Shown here piece by piece: positions 7,015 to 16,144 of a DNA stretch of 23,372 nt. The DNA is from JBLIOB01 sp047639575 (lineage in GTDB: Bacteria > Bacteroidota > Bacteroidia > Flavobacteriales_D > Parvicellaceae), in contig JBLIOB010000031.1 in the NCBI GenBank assembly GCA_047639575.1, positions 1-23,372 on the forward strand, in the 5' to 3' direction. Each line of letters starts with the position of its first letter. The first letter of the stretch is position 1. The position numbers were made by a program, and so were the translations under genes. The notes under the pieces were generated by a model. It worked only from the letters and a program-made list of their open reading frames with translations, did no database searches and was not told the DNA's origin.

Positions 7015-9966
7015 ATGAAAAAAATTTACTTATTACTACTTGGAATGGTTGCTTTTATAGGAGCAAACGCTCAAGTAATCAATTCATATCCATACATGGA
7101 GGATTTTGAAAGTTTCGCTGCCTGCGGTACTGGGTGTGGTGCAGCTTGTACCCTGACTGGTGCTACGGCATGGGCAAATGACACCGGAGATAACCTTGAC
7201 TGGCTAATTGATGTAGGCGGTACGAGTTCTTCTTCAACTGGTCCTTCTATTGATCATAATCCTGGAACTGCTTCTGGAAATTACTTATATGTGGAAACAT
7301 CTTGTAGTGGTACAGGATATCCAAGCGCAACGGCTAATTTACTTTCGCCACAACTAGATTTAGTTGGAGCAAATCAAATGCAATTTGAATTTTGGTGGCA
7401 CGCTTATGGTGCAACACAAGGAATGGCTAGTGTTGATGTAAGTAATGATTTTGGAGTTACGTGGAATTTAGATGTTATTCCTACTTGGACTGATAATCAA
7501 GATCTATGGCAAATGTCTTCCGTTGATTTAGGAGCATGGTCAAATGATACTGTAATTGTACGGATTCGATATGTGTCAGGAACTAGTTTCACTGGAGATA
7601 TAGCTGTTGATGACATCAGAGTTTATGATTTATTACCTGATGATGCGGGAGTTGCTATGATAGATAGTCCTTCAGTTCCTTCATGCGCTTTAGGTAATGA
7701 TGTTTGGATTACTGTTCAAAATTATGGTACAGATACAATGTTTAGTGTTGATGTTGATTGGACAGTAAATGCGGTTGCTCAAACTGGTCTTAGTTGGGCA
7801 GGAGCTTTGCCTCCCGTTTCTGACACTATGATCATGATTGGATCTTATGCTTTTGTACAAGGTGATGTATTGAAAACGTGGACCTCGCTACCTAACGGAG
7901 TCATTGAATTTGGTTCTGGCGCAGGAAATGATACGACATCAATGACTGTTCAAGATGGTTTATCTGGAATATATGCAATTGGTGGAGCTACACCAGACTA
8001 TTTAAGTTTTAGTGATGCAGTCAATGCTTTAAATATATTCGGAATTTGCGGGCCAGTAGTGTTTAATGTAAATGATAGTTTATACAATGAGCAAATTGTT
8101 TTGACTGAAATTACCAATTCTTCATTAGTTAACACCGTGACTTTCCAGTCAGCTTCAGGAATGAGTTCAAACTCAGGAATGTGGTATGCAGGAACCGGAA
8201 CAGGTGACAATTTCATAGTTCAGTTTGATGGAGCAGACAATATTATTTTTAAGAACTTATCGCTAAATAATCGTGGTACTACTTTTGGTACTGCTCTTTT
8301 ATTTAGTGGTGATGCAAATGACAATACTGTAGATTCATGTTGGATACTAGGTGACTCATTAATTTCAACTACATCGACTAATATGGCATTAGTTTACTCT
8401 CCTTCAGGTGCCTCATCTGATAGCAATAACGTCTTTTCAAATAACACATTTGAATTTGGTAGTTATTCAATGTACTGGTACGGGAATAGTACAGCTGATT
8501 TAGAAGCTGGAACTGTTGTCAGCAATAATAATTTTTCAAATTTCTATTATAGAGGTTTGCATTTATATAATCAAGATTACCCTCAGGTCTCTTCAAATGT
8601 GTTAACGCCAGGACCTAATTATACAGGTGCTATTTACAGAATTTATGTAGTTTATGGTGATAATGACATGAGTATTGACAATAATCATATTCATGGTGAA
8701 TCATACGGTTACGGAATATATATGTCGAATTGTGACGCTTTAGTAGCAAACAGAGGTGAAATATTTAATAATTTCATTCATGTTGGTGATACTGCTTCTA
8801 CTAATACATCATACGGTATCTATTTGACGGCTTGTGGAAATCAGTCTATAGCTAACAATAGTATTAACATGACTTCACAGGGAACTACGTCAAGAGCGAT
8901 GTATGTAACTGGAGGAACTTCAAGTCACATTTACAACAATGTTTTGGCAAATAACGGACCTGGTTATGGACTTTATTTATTGTCTGGAGTGAGTGAAGAG
9001 GATAATAACGCTGTTTTCACACCGAATGGTATTCCTTATTATTTTGGTGGAGATATAGCCGATGTAGCAACATGGAATGCGACTACAGGTATGGGAATTA
9101 GTGATTTAATGACGGACCCGTTATTTATTTCAGCTGATGATCTGCATACATGCAGTGACACTTTAGATATGGCTGGAATTCCAATGAGTTTTGTAACTAC
9201 TGATATTGATGGAAACGTAAGAGCTTCTGTTCCCGATATTGGAGCTGATGAGTACTTTGGAATGGCTAATTTCGATCTTGGACCAGAAACGGTAATCTGT
9301 TCATCTGCGACATTAAATATTGGTCCAAATGATTCAGGTTTATCTTATGTATGGTCAACTGGTGATACTATTTCACCTTTAGCTGTAACAGCAGGTATAT
9401 ATACGTTACAAGTAATTGGAGCTTGTGGAACCGCTACAGATTCGATTACCATTACGAACTATCCAAATGCGGTTGCAGGATTTACTTCTTCAACTTCATT
9501 TTTAACAGCTATTTTAACTAATACGTCAAGTGATTACGATAGCGTTGCTTGGGATTTTGGTGATGGAATTGGAAGTTCATCTTTAAATGATCCGATTTAT
9601 GTTTATGGTTCAAACGGAATGTATAATATCACTTTAATCGTTTATAACCAATGTGGTTCTGATACGATTGTACAACCATTCCAAGTAAATGTTGGATTGT
9701 CTGAAAATGTTTTTGAAAATGGAATGGAAGTTTATCCAAATCCAAGTCAAGGCGACTTCACAATTACAGGAGTAATTACTGAATTAGAATTTGTTTCTAT
9801 TGAAGTGCTGAATGTTCTCGGACAAGTTGTTTATACAGAAGCTTTAGGTAAGTTAACAGGAGAGTTTACCCATCAAGTAAAAATGGGACAAGAGAATAAA
9901 GGAGTATTCTTCTTAAGAGTTACTGCTGGTGAGTCTACTGCAGTTCACAAGATCTCGATTAGATAA
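7015..9966 (+). CDS. T9SS type A sorting-domain protein with beta-helix and PKD regions
   Basis: A 983-residue exported protein. Parts in order: Sec signal peptide 1-20 (MKKIYLLLLGMVAFIGANAQ); a MAM/jelly-roll-like domain about 24-208 (YPYMEDFES, cysteine pairs, IAVDDIRVYD); a CARDB-like beta region about 210-310; a right-handed parallel beta-helix about 385-715, rich in N, S and G with repeated short strands; PDIGADEYFG near 740; an Ig-like segment; a PKD domain with WDFGDG near 846-851; and a type A C-terminal sorting domain starting at MEVYPNPSQGDF (904) and running to the C-terminal KISIR. T9SS would move it across the outer membrane and normally remove the tail, leaving it released or surface-anchored. 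Beta-helix plus PKD suggests binding or breakdown of polysaccharide or adhesion, but no catalytic residues are recognised. It is monocistronic, ending at a terminator 22 bases after the stop. Confidence 0.93.
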   Translation: MKKIYLLLLGMVAFIGANAQVINSYPYMEDFESFAACGTGCGAACTLTGATAWANDTGDNLDWLIDVGGTSSSSTGPSIDHNPGTASGNYLYVETSCSGTGYPSATANLLSPQLDLVGANQMQFEFWWHAYGATQGMASVDVSNDFGVTWNLDVIPTWTDNQDLWQMSSVDLGAWSNDTVIVRIRYVSGTSFTGDIAVDDIRVYDLLPDDAGVAMIDSPSVPSCALGNDVWITVQNYGTDTMFSVDVDWTVNAVAQTGLSWAGALPPVSDTMIMIGSYAFVQGDVLKTWTSLPNGVIEFGSGAGNDTTSMTVQDGLSGIYAIGGATPDYLSFSDAVNALNIFGICGPVVFNVNDSLYNEQIVLTEITNSSLVNTVTFQSASGMSSNSGMWYAGTGTGDNFIVQFDGADNIIFKNLSLNNRGTTFGTALLFSGDANDNTVDSCWILGDSLISTTSTNMALVYSPSGASSDSNNVFSNNTFEFGSYSMYWYGNSTADLEAGTVVSNNNFSNFYYRGLHLYNQDYPQVSSNVLTPGPNYTGAIYRIYVVYGDNDMSIDNNHIHGESYGYGIYMSNCDALVANRGEIFNNFIHVGDTASTNTSYGIYLTACGNQSIANNSINMTSQGTTSRAMYVTGGTSSHIYNNVLANNGPGYGLYLLSGVSEEDNNAVFTPNGIPYYFGGDIADVATWNATTGMGISDLMTDPLFISADDLHTCSDTLDMAGIPMSFVTTDIDGNVRASVPDIGADEYFGMANFDLGPETVICSSATLNIGPNDSGLSYVWSTGDTISPLAVTAGIYTLQVIGACGTATDSITITNYPNAVAGFTSSTSFLTAILTNTSSDYDSVAWDFGDGIGSSSLNDPIYVYGSNGMYNITLIVYNQCGSDTIVQPFQVNVGLSENVFENGMEVYPNPSQGDFTITGVITELEFVSIEVLNVLGQVVYTEALGKLTGEFTHQVKMGQENKGVFFLRVTAGESTAVHKISIR

Positions 9967-9987
9967 GAGTTTCCTTTAAAAAACAAT

Positions 9988-10023
9988 AGCCCTTCATCCA
10001 TTTTGGTTGTGGGGCTTTTTTTT
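9988..10023. terminator. bidirectional intrinsic terminator between convergent genes
   Basis: AGCCC (9988-9992) pairs with GGGCT (10012-10016), extended by one T-G pair; an inner CCA/TGG can also pair. Eight T residues (10016-10023) follow on the plus strand. On the minus strand the stem is followed by ATTG and six T, so it can also end the SUI1-side transcript. It lies between the convergent stops at 9966 and 10073. Confidence 0.8.
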
Positions 10024-10072
10024 GTTCAATTTTAAGAATTTTAGACTACAAAGTCTTTACCTATTTAACTTA

Positions 10073-10417
10073 TTAGTTGCCAGACTTCTTGACATTGTAC
10101 CCCATTTCCTCTAGTAATTTAACTGCTTTATCTCTTACTTCACCTTGTAAAATGATTTCTCCGTCTTTTACGGATCCACCAACGCCACACTTTACTTTGA
10201 GGGTTTTTCCAAGGTCTTTCATGTCATCTAAAGTTCCAACAAAGTCAAGAATAATTGACACTGCTTTGCCTTTTCTCATTTTTCGATCAATGATAGCCGT
10301 TAAGTGTTGTTCCGAGGGAGACAATGTTTCTTCTTCGTTCTGATCTTCATGATCAAAAGCGTAATCTGGGTTGGTTGAATAAACAACATCTACCCGTTTA
10401 TTTTTATTCTTTCCCAT
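10073..10417 (-). CDS. SUI1/eIF-1 family translation initiation factor (YciH-like)
   Basis: A 114-residue protein whose C-terminal two-thirds (about 40-112) is a SUI1 domain: RKMRKGKAVSIILDFVG, then KTLKVKCGVGGSVKDGEI (the conserved C-G-x-G-G-S turn), then LQGEVRDKAVKLLEEMGY. The first 40 residues are charged and variable, as is normal for bacterial YciH. Eukaryotic eIF1 sets start-codon fidelity at the P site; bacterial YciH is thought to act similarly or to inhibit initiation under stress. Its ATG at 10417 lies inside the end of the DUF389 gene (14-base overlap including the stop), so translation is probably coupled to that membrane protein. It is the last gene of a four-gene minus-strand unit ended by the terminator at 9988-10023. 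Confidence 0.92.
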   Translation of the reverse strand: MGKNKNKRVDVVYSTNPDYAFDHEDQNEEETLSPSEQHLTAIIDRKMRKGKAVSIILDFVGTLDDMKDLGKTLKVKCGVGGSVKDGEIILQGEVRDKAVKLLEEMGYNVKKSGN

Positions 10418-11876
10418 GAGAGCTAATGTGTAAGAACTTAGAATTTGGACGATCTATATTTAATTGAATATGTTTTTCCAAATCAGTTCTGTTTATTTCA
10501 ATAAGGCTATCTGTCATTGTGTTATTCCAATAAACGATGTATCTAGCTGTAGTATCTATATTGCCTTGAAGATTACTTAAATACATAGGACCACATTCAA
10601 TGCTATCTACTAAAGAACTATAGGTAGTGCTTATTAACTTGGTTAATTGAATCGGTTTAATTTCTGCCATTTGATAATTCCCAAGAACCGAGCGTAGCTG
10701 TTTATTACTTTCTTCTAATTCTTGCCTAGTCTGTTCTTGAGCGTTGTACATTTCTTTACTTATGAAATTGTCACTCATATAATCTTTAGGTGGATGATTG
10801 TTGATGAGCTTTATACCCGTTTTACTCAACCGTTCATAAGGAGCTTTTCTCATTCTAGATTCCCATTTCTGCCGTTGTTTGGGCTCGATGTAACCACTCA
10901 GAACCTTAAGCGAAATACTACTTGTATCATAGGTGTAATCAAAAGTTGCTAATTCCACATTGTCGAAAAACTCCTCGAGTTCAATTTCACTTTTCACAAA
11001 AGTCCTGACTTCGTCCTCAAACCTGTTTTCTTGTACTAACTTCACGAAAGCCCAAATACTAGGCACCATAATCGCTAGAACAATTACTAAGGAATACAGC
11101 TTGACTTTACGTTCGGTACTTTTATGGACAAATTCCATCAAAGGGAATTTTAAATATCGGATCGTAATCACAGTACTCAAACAGATAAATACGGTATTTA
11201 ATAAGAACAGATAAATTGCACCAAAAAAGAATGTTAAATCTCCAATAGCCAACCCGTAAGCTGCAGTACACATTGGTGGCATTAAAGCTGTAGCGATTGC
11301 TACTCCAGGTACTACCGTTGAACGATCTCCAGTGGCTGCTGCAATAATTCCTGCTAATCCTCCAAAGAAGCCGATGAAACAATCTAATGCTTGAGGATGG
11401 ACTCGATACTCCAATTCTGCTGTTGGAGTTTTAAATGGCGATATTAAAAAGTATATCCAAGCAACGAAAAAACTAATACCCACCATCACTGCAAAGTTGA
11501 TTAGAGAGCTTATTAAGGTTTTAAAATCATTGGTACCTATTCCTAGACCTATGCCTCTTATTGGGCCCATTAAGGGAGAGATAAGCATGGCGCCAATAAT
11601 CACAGGAATAGAATTACTATTCAAACCGATGCATGCGATAATAATGGAACAAACTAAAATCCAAACATTTGCTCCACGGAAAACGATGTCCCCCTTAATT
11701 ACGGATATGGTGCGCTTAACGTTTACCTCATCCTTAATGCTCAAAATATCTTTAAGGAAACCCCAAAACTGTCTAGGCGCGTGCTTTAATTGCTCTTTGT
11801 CAATTTTAGTAGGATCGTAATCTACCTTTTCGTTTTCAACCTTTTTAGGTTCTTCTGTTTCTTCAGACTCGGTCAT
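10404..11876 (-). CDS. DUF389 (TIGR00341-type) integral membrane protein
   Basis: A 490-residue protein with a charged, acidic N-terminus (MTESEETEEPKKVEN), then six or seven hydrophobic segments between about 70 and 280 (near 70-87, 89-112, 121-147, 166-183, 188-210, 213-237 and 261-280). Small-residue motifs match DUF389: GAMLISPLMGPIRGIGLGIG (95-114) and AIATALMPPMCTAAYGLAIG (193-212). The C-terminal 205 residues are soluble, with a coiled-coil stretch around 380-398. Function of the family is not established; transport or envelope stress roles have been guessed. It follows the patatin gene by 50 bases and overlaps the SUI1 gene by 14, so it is a middle gene of the operon. Confidence is high for the family and low for any activity. 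Confidence 0.9.
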   Translation of the reverse strand: MTESEETEEPKKVENEKVDYDPTKIDKEQLKHAPRQFWGFLKDILSIKDEVNVKRTISVIKGDIVFRGANVWILVCSIIIACIGLNSNSIPVIIGAMLISPLMGPIRGIGLGIGTNDFKTLISSLINFAVMVGISFFVAWIYFLISPFKTPTAELEYRVHPQALDCFIGFFGGLAGIIAAATGDRSTVVPGVAIATALMPPMCTAAYGLAIGDLTFFFGAIYLFLLNTVFICLSTVITIRYLKFPLMEFVHKSTERKVKLYSLVIVLAIMVPSIWAFVKLVQENRFEDEVRTFVKSEIELEEFFDNVELATFDYTYDTSSISLKVLSGYIEPKQRQKWESRMRKAPYERLSKTGIKLINNHPPKDYMSDNFISKEMYNAQEQTRQELEESNKQLRSVLGNYQMAEIKPIQLTKLISTTYSSLVDSIECGPMYLSNLQGNIDTTARYIVYWNNTMTDSLIEINRTDLEKHIQLNIDRPNSKFLHISSHGKE

Positions 11877-11904
11877 GAACGCATGAAAATAAAAATTTAG
11901 GTTG

Positions 11905-11932
11905 AATTAAGCCAAGAGATCGGTGCTTAATT
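11905..11932 (-). repeat. 8-base inverted repeat over the patatin stop codon
   Basis: AATTAAGC (11905-11912) and GCTTAATT (11925-11932) are perfect complements around a 12-base loop. The element contains the patatin stop (11927-11929) and lies in the 50-base spacer before the DUF389 start. The stem is AT-rich and no T-run follows on the minus strand, so it is not a classical terminator; an RNA-stability or coupling element is possible. Confidence 0.35.
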
Positions 11933-14236
11933 AGCTAATAATTTTAACAAAATTTTAAGCTGATGCTGATTTGCATTCGTGTGGAGCTCGTTGTAAATCT
12001 GATTTTTTTCTAATTGGGTCAGGTGAAAACTAAGAGAGGCTTTTGCATTTCCTTCTTGCTCCATTTCAAAACTAATGACATGAATTGGGTAAGGAGAACT
12101 TGTAATGAATTTATCTAACAATTGATCATTGTTATAATCATGCACTTTCGTAAAGTTTCCATAAAAAGTCTTCATTGGCGATGTCATTCGTTCTGAGACA
12201 TTTTCATTGGCCGAACCAATTAGCTTAAAGTGCTTTTTACTATCTCTAATTTGCACGATGATCACTCCTTTGGTATTTTCTTTAATCCATTGTTCAAATG
12301 AATCTATATACTTGAGAGATGATTTAGTGCCAATATTATCTCTAATTCCCGCGTCCATAACCGTTATTTCGGGTGACGTTGGTAGGGACGCAGACGGTAA
12401 AATGTACGGGAAGGTAGCATTCATACGAATGGCACTTGTAAACTTCAAGTTATTCGCATCATGATTTCTAAAAAGTCTAGAAAATTCAACATCCTCGATA
12501 GCCCCTTGGTAAGAACTTGAAGTAACAGGACTGCACATATATGAAATTGGCTGAGAAGAAATCAAAAGCCTTCTACTATCATTCGATATAGTAGGAGAGA
12601 GGATCATGATTGGAATCTGGCCGGTGTGCTCAGGGATTGAATAATCTGACAACCTTTTGTCTAGAACAAAATCAGTATTTATATTTAATTGATTTTCAAA
12701 AGTATAACCTCGATCTTGCTTATAAGTATACTTACCATCTGTACAGCTTTTTAATCGAATGAAATAATCGTTTGTTGCAATACTTAGGGCTACAGGATTA
12801 AGCAAATCTTTACATATATTATCAGCTTTTTGGTTCATCGGAATACTATCGGGTCCTTCCGTGAGTTGTCTTAAATACAGTTCTCTGTAATACGATGAAC
12901 CGATCATCCCTCCAGATGCACCAGTCGAAAACTGCACATTATCATAAAACTCTCCGTTGGTCACACTATCTAAATGGCAAAGCATTGAATAATTCCACAG
13001 GGCAGATCGAAGCCCGCCACCACTTGAGTTCAAGACAATTAAATATGGCTTTTCTTCACCGGTGCTAGTTTTCCAATTTTCAAGCGTGATTTCTCCTTTG
13101 CGTAAATCAGCTTCTATATGTGCTGCATTAGCTGAAGCCATTTGAAGCTGTAGCATTGAATATTCAGCTGGTGGTTTTGAATAATCTAATCCATAAGCAT
13201 AGTTCCTAAAACTAAGCACGTTGAACTGGCCGCTCACCATGTTAAATACTATAAAGAGGACCACCAATATTGGAATTGTCCATCCACGGAACCAACTTCT
13301 GAAGGCGCTTAACAACATCAAAAACATTGTAAAAAATAGTATTACGCTTGCTCCAGCAGGAATGATAAAATACGATACTTCTCTGAAGATGCCCAACATT
13401 AAAAAGGAAACGAAAATGGTAATTTCAAATATGGATGCGTTCAAATGATTCTGAAAAAAAACTCTTTTCAAAAGGTCCTGATCATAATGTCTTGAGTCTC
13501 TAGCCAGTTTTAAACGAAGCTTTCCTGTGAGATAGGTTTCAACTCGCCAACCAGAACTGTTGATGCGTTTTTTACGCATTCGTTTATACCATTTCTTCGC
13601 TCTTGGAGAAGGTTCAGGACTAATTCTTTCTTTTAATAATGAATCAAAGTAAGCATCGTTTTTACCAGAGATTTTGTAAACGCTTTTATTGACCCGGAAA
13701 AAATACATGATGCTGATTCCTAAAAACACAAGCATTCCGAAAATTAATCCGCCAATATTTAGTACTATATGCCAAAAGGGAACTAACTCATTTACAGATT
13801 GAAACTGAACAGACTTTACGATTAGCACAAATATGAAGATCGCGGGGATCATGAAATTGTTAATCGAATACTTATGAAATGGTCGGAGCAAAGTTGCAAT
13901 GAAAGGGAAGTCGGGTCCATTTTTAATGTAACTGTAGACATTGAAAGCGGAAATAAAACCGCCTAACGCAAAACCTAGGATAGAAAATGACCTAAAATCA
14001 ACTGTTCCTAAATATTCAGGGTAAAGGAATAAGTAATTCATTCCGAATTTTAAACCAAACCATCCAAGTACAAAACCGAAAAGTGAAAACCAGATAAGTA
14101 GAATTAGCGCATTGTGCTTGATGTGCACTAATATTAATTGAAACGGAAAAAAATAGATTACCCGATAGAGAACAGAAGTTTTCCTTCTGTCGTTTAATGG
14201 GTTTGATTCCCTATCTTCTAAATTCTCTGGATTCAC
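11927..14236 (-). CDS. multi-pass membrane patatin-like phospholipase
   Basis: Predicted lipid acyl hydrolase of 769 residues. The N-terminal half holds about seven hydrophobic segments (near 41-62, 84-103, 126-142, 154-180, 268-284, 287-311 and 319-337), with a basic loop around 205-245. The patatin domain covers about 395-700: oxyanion-hole motif G406-G-G-L-R410, nucleophile elbow G439-A-S441-G-G443 and the catalytic aspartate in D628-A-G-I-R-D-N. All dyad residues are present, so the enzyme should be active, probably on membrane phospholipids or other lipid esters. Patatins in bacteria are more often soluble or outer-membrane (PlpD-like); the polytopic N-terminus here puts catalysis at the inner membrane. 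It lies 11 bases after the SirB1-like gene and 50 before DUF389, so it is part of one operon. The substrate is unknown. Confidence 0.88.
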   Translation of the reverse strand: MNPENLEDRESNPLNDRRKTSVLYRVIYFFPFQLILVHIKHNALILLIWFSLFGFVLGWFGLKFGMNYLFLYPEYLGTVDFRSFSILGFALGGFISAFNVYSYIKNGPDFPFIATLLRPFHKYSINNFMIPAIFIFVLIVKSVQFQSVNELVPFWHIVLNIGGLIFGMLVFLGISIMYFFRVNKSVYKISGKNDAYFDSLLKERISPEPSPRAKKWYKRMRKKRINSSGWRVETYLTGKLRLKLARDSRHYDQDLLKRVFFQNHLNASIFEITIFVSFLMLGIFREVSYFIIPAGASVILFFTMFLMLLSAFRSWFRGWTIPILVVLFIVFNMVSGQFNVLSFRNYAYGLDYSKPPAEYSMLQLQMASANAAHIEADLRKGEITLENWKTSTGEEKPYLIVLNSSGGGLRSALWNYSMLCHLDSVTNGEFYDNVQFSTGASGGMIGSSYYRELYLRQLTEGPDSIPMNQKADNICKDLLNPVALSIATNDYFIRLKSCTDGKYTYKQDRGYTFENQLNINTDFVLDKRLSDYSIPEHTGQIPIMILSPTISNDSRRLLISSQPISYMCSPVTSSSYQGAIEDVEFSRLFRNHDANNLKFTSAIRMNATFPYILPSASLPTSPEITVMDAGIRDNIGTKSSLKYIDSFEQWIKENTKGVIIVQIRDSKKHFKLIGSANENVSERMTSPMKTFYGNFTKVHDYNNDQLLDKFITSSPYPIHVISFEMEQEGNAKASLSFHLTQLEKNQIYNELHTNANQHQLKILLKLLAN

Positions 14237-14247
14237 TAACGCAATTT

Positions 14248-15135
14248 CTAAATGTTAATTTCCAGAGCATTTTGTAGCTCCTTCAATTCTTCTACTTTAT
14301 CTGCATAACCAAGCTTTTCATAGCTATAGATAAGATTTGACAGAATTCGTTTAACAATTGCGATGTTATTGCAAGGTTCAAAAAAGTCAGCGTTTTGATC
14401 TAACTTTAATTGATCTAAAAATTGTTCGATTTCAGTACGGTTAAAGATAGTACCTCTGCTAAAAGGATTTACATAAAATAGAACACCATTATTCTTAGCG
14501 TCTGGTTCTACGAAATCCATTATGTTGTTTTTGTCTTGGTAGGCAAGTACAAAATGACTTGGTAAATTCACTCCAAAAATTGGAATGTCTAATTGTTGCG
14601 CAAGTATGCAATAAAGAATCGCTAAAGACAACGGATTTCCTTTCTTGCTATCAAGTACTGTGCTGATATAAGAATTTTGAGGAGCATGATAATTTTTCTT
14701 GTTTCCACTAAATCCATGAACGTCAAAAAGAATGTAATTGAAAACTCTAATTTCTTCGAAAGCCGTTAAGTTCTCGTTTAACTCAATCCAAATATCCTGT
14801 CTGATCTGACCAATTTTTTCACGGATGGATTCTGCATCTAGATCAGGATACTGATATCGATTAATAATAAGAGCTCCTTCTAAAAGATCTCCGCCTCCAG
14901 ATTTGGTCCAATCGTGTAAGCCGTGATAAATAGAATCGAATTGAATTTTATGAATGATGTTCTCAATCCTTGATTGATAGAGCAAGCCGAACGATTGATT
15001 TTCCCACGCTTCTTCCAAAAACGGGATAACTTCTCCACCTATAGAAACGATCTTTTCTTTAATCTGATTAAAGATTATTTCATCTGGATCATCGATTAAA
15101 TCGATTAACGCCTGTATTTCGTTTTGATTTGACAT
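14248..15135 (-). CDS. SirB1/transglutaminase-like family protein
   Basis: A 295-residue soluble protein. Residues about 85-235 match the SirB1 N-terminal transglutaminase-like domain: the region FNYILFDVHGFSGN (132-145), then SKKGNPLSLAILYCILA (163-179) and IPIFGVNLPSHFVLAY (184-199). In SirB1-type proteins the GNPLSL motif stands where classical transglutaminases carry the catalytic cysteine, and that is so here, so protease or transglutaminase activity is doubtful. Residues 1-75 form helices resembling a HEAT-like extension. The C-terminal tail (about 255-295) has a TPR-like helix pair (YSYEKLGYADKVEELKELQNALE). No signal peptide is present. It is the first gene of the minus-strand operon; its start is 38 bases from the terminator of the phosphorylase gene. 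Its role is unknown. Confidence 0.87.
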   Translation of the reverse strand: MSNQNEIQALIDLIDDPDEIIFNQIKEKIVSIGGEVIPFLEEAWENQSFGLLYQSRIENIIHKIQFDSIYHGLHDWTKSGGGDLLEGALIINRYQYPDLDAESIREKIGQIRQDIWIELNENLTAFEEIRVFNYILFDVHGFSGNKKNYHAPQNSYISTVLDSKKGNPLSLAILYCILAQQLDIPIFGVNLPSHFVLAYQDKNNIMDFVEPDAKNNGVLFYVNPFSRGTIFNRTEIEQFLDQLKLDQNADFFEPCNNIAIVKRILSNLIYSYEKLGYADKVEELKELQNALEINI

Positions 15136-15173
15136 TCAATTTATTAACGTAAAGATCGCCTCAAAAGTTTCGG

Positions 15174-15197
15174 AAAACCCTATGGTAGTAGGGTTTT
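15174..15197 (-). terminator. intrinsic terminator after the nucleoside phosphorylase gene
   Basis: AAAACCCTA (15174-15182) and TAGGGTTTT (15189-15197) form a perfect 9-base stem with a 6-base loop. It lies 28 bases past the phosphorylase stop on the minus strand. A smaller hairpin, TAACAG/CTGTTA at 15202-15217, sits just before it. The stem's own A and T ends provide U-rich flanks in both directions. Confidence 0.7.
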
Positions 15198-15225
15198 TTA
15201 TTAACAGGGGTCTGTTAGGCGACTG

Positions 15226-16122
15226 TTAATTGACTAATTTCTCAAGCAGATTTGAAATCAATAAGTCTACCGTAACCTTATAGTCTTTGCTATATTCTTT
15301 TTTGAAGCGATTAGCAATGATAGCGCATATAGTACAAGCATCATGCCCCAAGGACCCGGCTAATCCGTATAGTGCAGAAGTCTCCATTTCAAAGTTAGTG
15401 ATTCGATGTTCTTTGAATTTGAAATTCATGAGTGCTTCGTTTAATCCAGTTTGTTTAGGACTTAAACGTAACGCCCTGCCCTGCGGTCCGTAAAAACCAT
15501 GAGCTGTTGCCGTGATCCCTTTTGTCATACCAGACTCTAGCAATTTCACTAATACATCACTAGCTTCCACTACGTACGGAGGGTTCAAATCAGATGACCA
15601 ATTCATTTGAGCTACAAACGCATTTTTAAGATCTAGTTCGTCTTGAGAATAATCGACATCATAGAAATTCATCAAGCCGTCAAATCCAACTCCATGCGAA
15701 GAAATTACAAAAGAGTCTACATCGATATCTTCTTGTAATGAACCTGATGTACCTAATCTAATGATATTAAGTTTTCTGTGCTCTGGTTTAATCAATCTAG
15801 TTTCAAGATCGATATTTACTAATGCGTCTAATTCATTAACTACAATATCGATATTGTCACATCCAATGCCCGTAGACATTACCGTAAGTCGTTTTCCACC
15901 AATCAGGCCCGTATGTGTTACAAACTCACGGTTTTCAAGCTGATGTTCGATTTTATCAAAGTGTTGTGAAACTCTTTTTACCCGATTCTGATCACCAACT
16001 ACAATGATCGTGTCTGCAATCTCCTCCGGGCGTAAATTCAAATGATAGATTGCACCTCTTGGAGTAATAATTAATTCGGATGATTCAAGTTGTGAATCGT
16101 GAAGTAAGGTTTTTGTATTCAT
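15226..16122 (-). CDS. nucleoside phosphorylase (PNP/UDP family)
   Basis: Phosphorolytic enzyme of the PNP_UDP_1 fold, cleaving a nucleoside to a free base and ribose-1-phosphate in nucleotide salvage. Start chosen at the ATG at 16122 (MNTKTLLHDSQ, 298 residues); an upstream in-frame ATG at 16179 would place the N-terminus across the terminator hairpin of the preceding gene and adds an unrelated hydrophobic tail. From that start the motifs are GDQNRV (43-48), phosphate-site STGIGCDN (83-90), RLGTSGSLQ (122-130) and NFEMETSALYGLAG near 243-256, where the E-M-E segment contacts ribose. The overall pattern is closer to uridine phosphorylase than to hexameric PNP, but base specificity cannot be told. 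Cytoplasmic. It is flanked by terminators on both sides, so it is probably a single-gene unit. Confidence 0.92.
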   Translation of the reverse strand: MNTKTLLHDSQLESSELIITPRGAIYHLNLRPEEIADTIIVVGDQNRVKRVSQHFDKIEHQLENREFVTHTGLIGGKRLTVMSTGIGCDNIDIVVNELDALVNIDLETRLIKPEHRKLNIIRLGTSGSLQEDIDVDSFVISSHGVGFDGLMNFYDVDYSQDELDLKNAFVAQMNWSSDLNPPYVVEASDVLVKLLESGMTKGITATAHGFYGPQGRALRLSPKQTGLNEALMNFKFKEHRITNFEMETSALYGLAGSLGHDACTICAIIANRFKKEYSKDYKVTVDLLISNLLEKLVN

Positions 16123-16144
16123 AAGTGAGTGGGTGTAAAATAAA

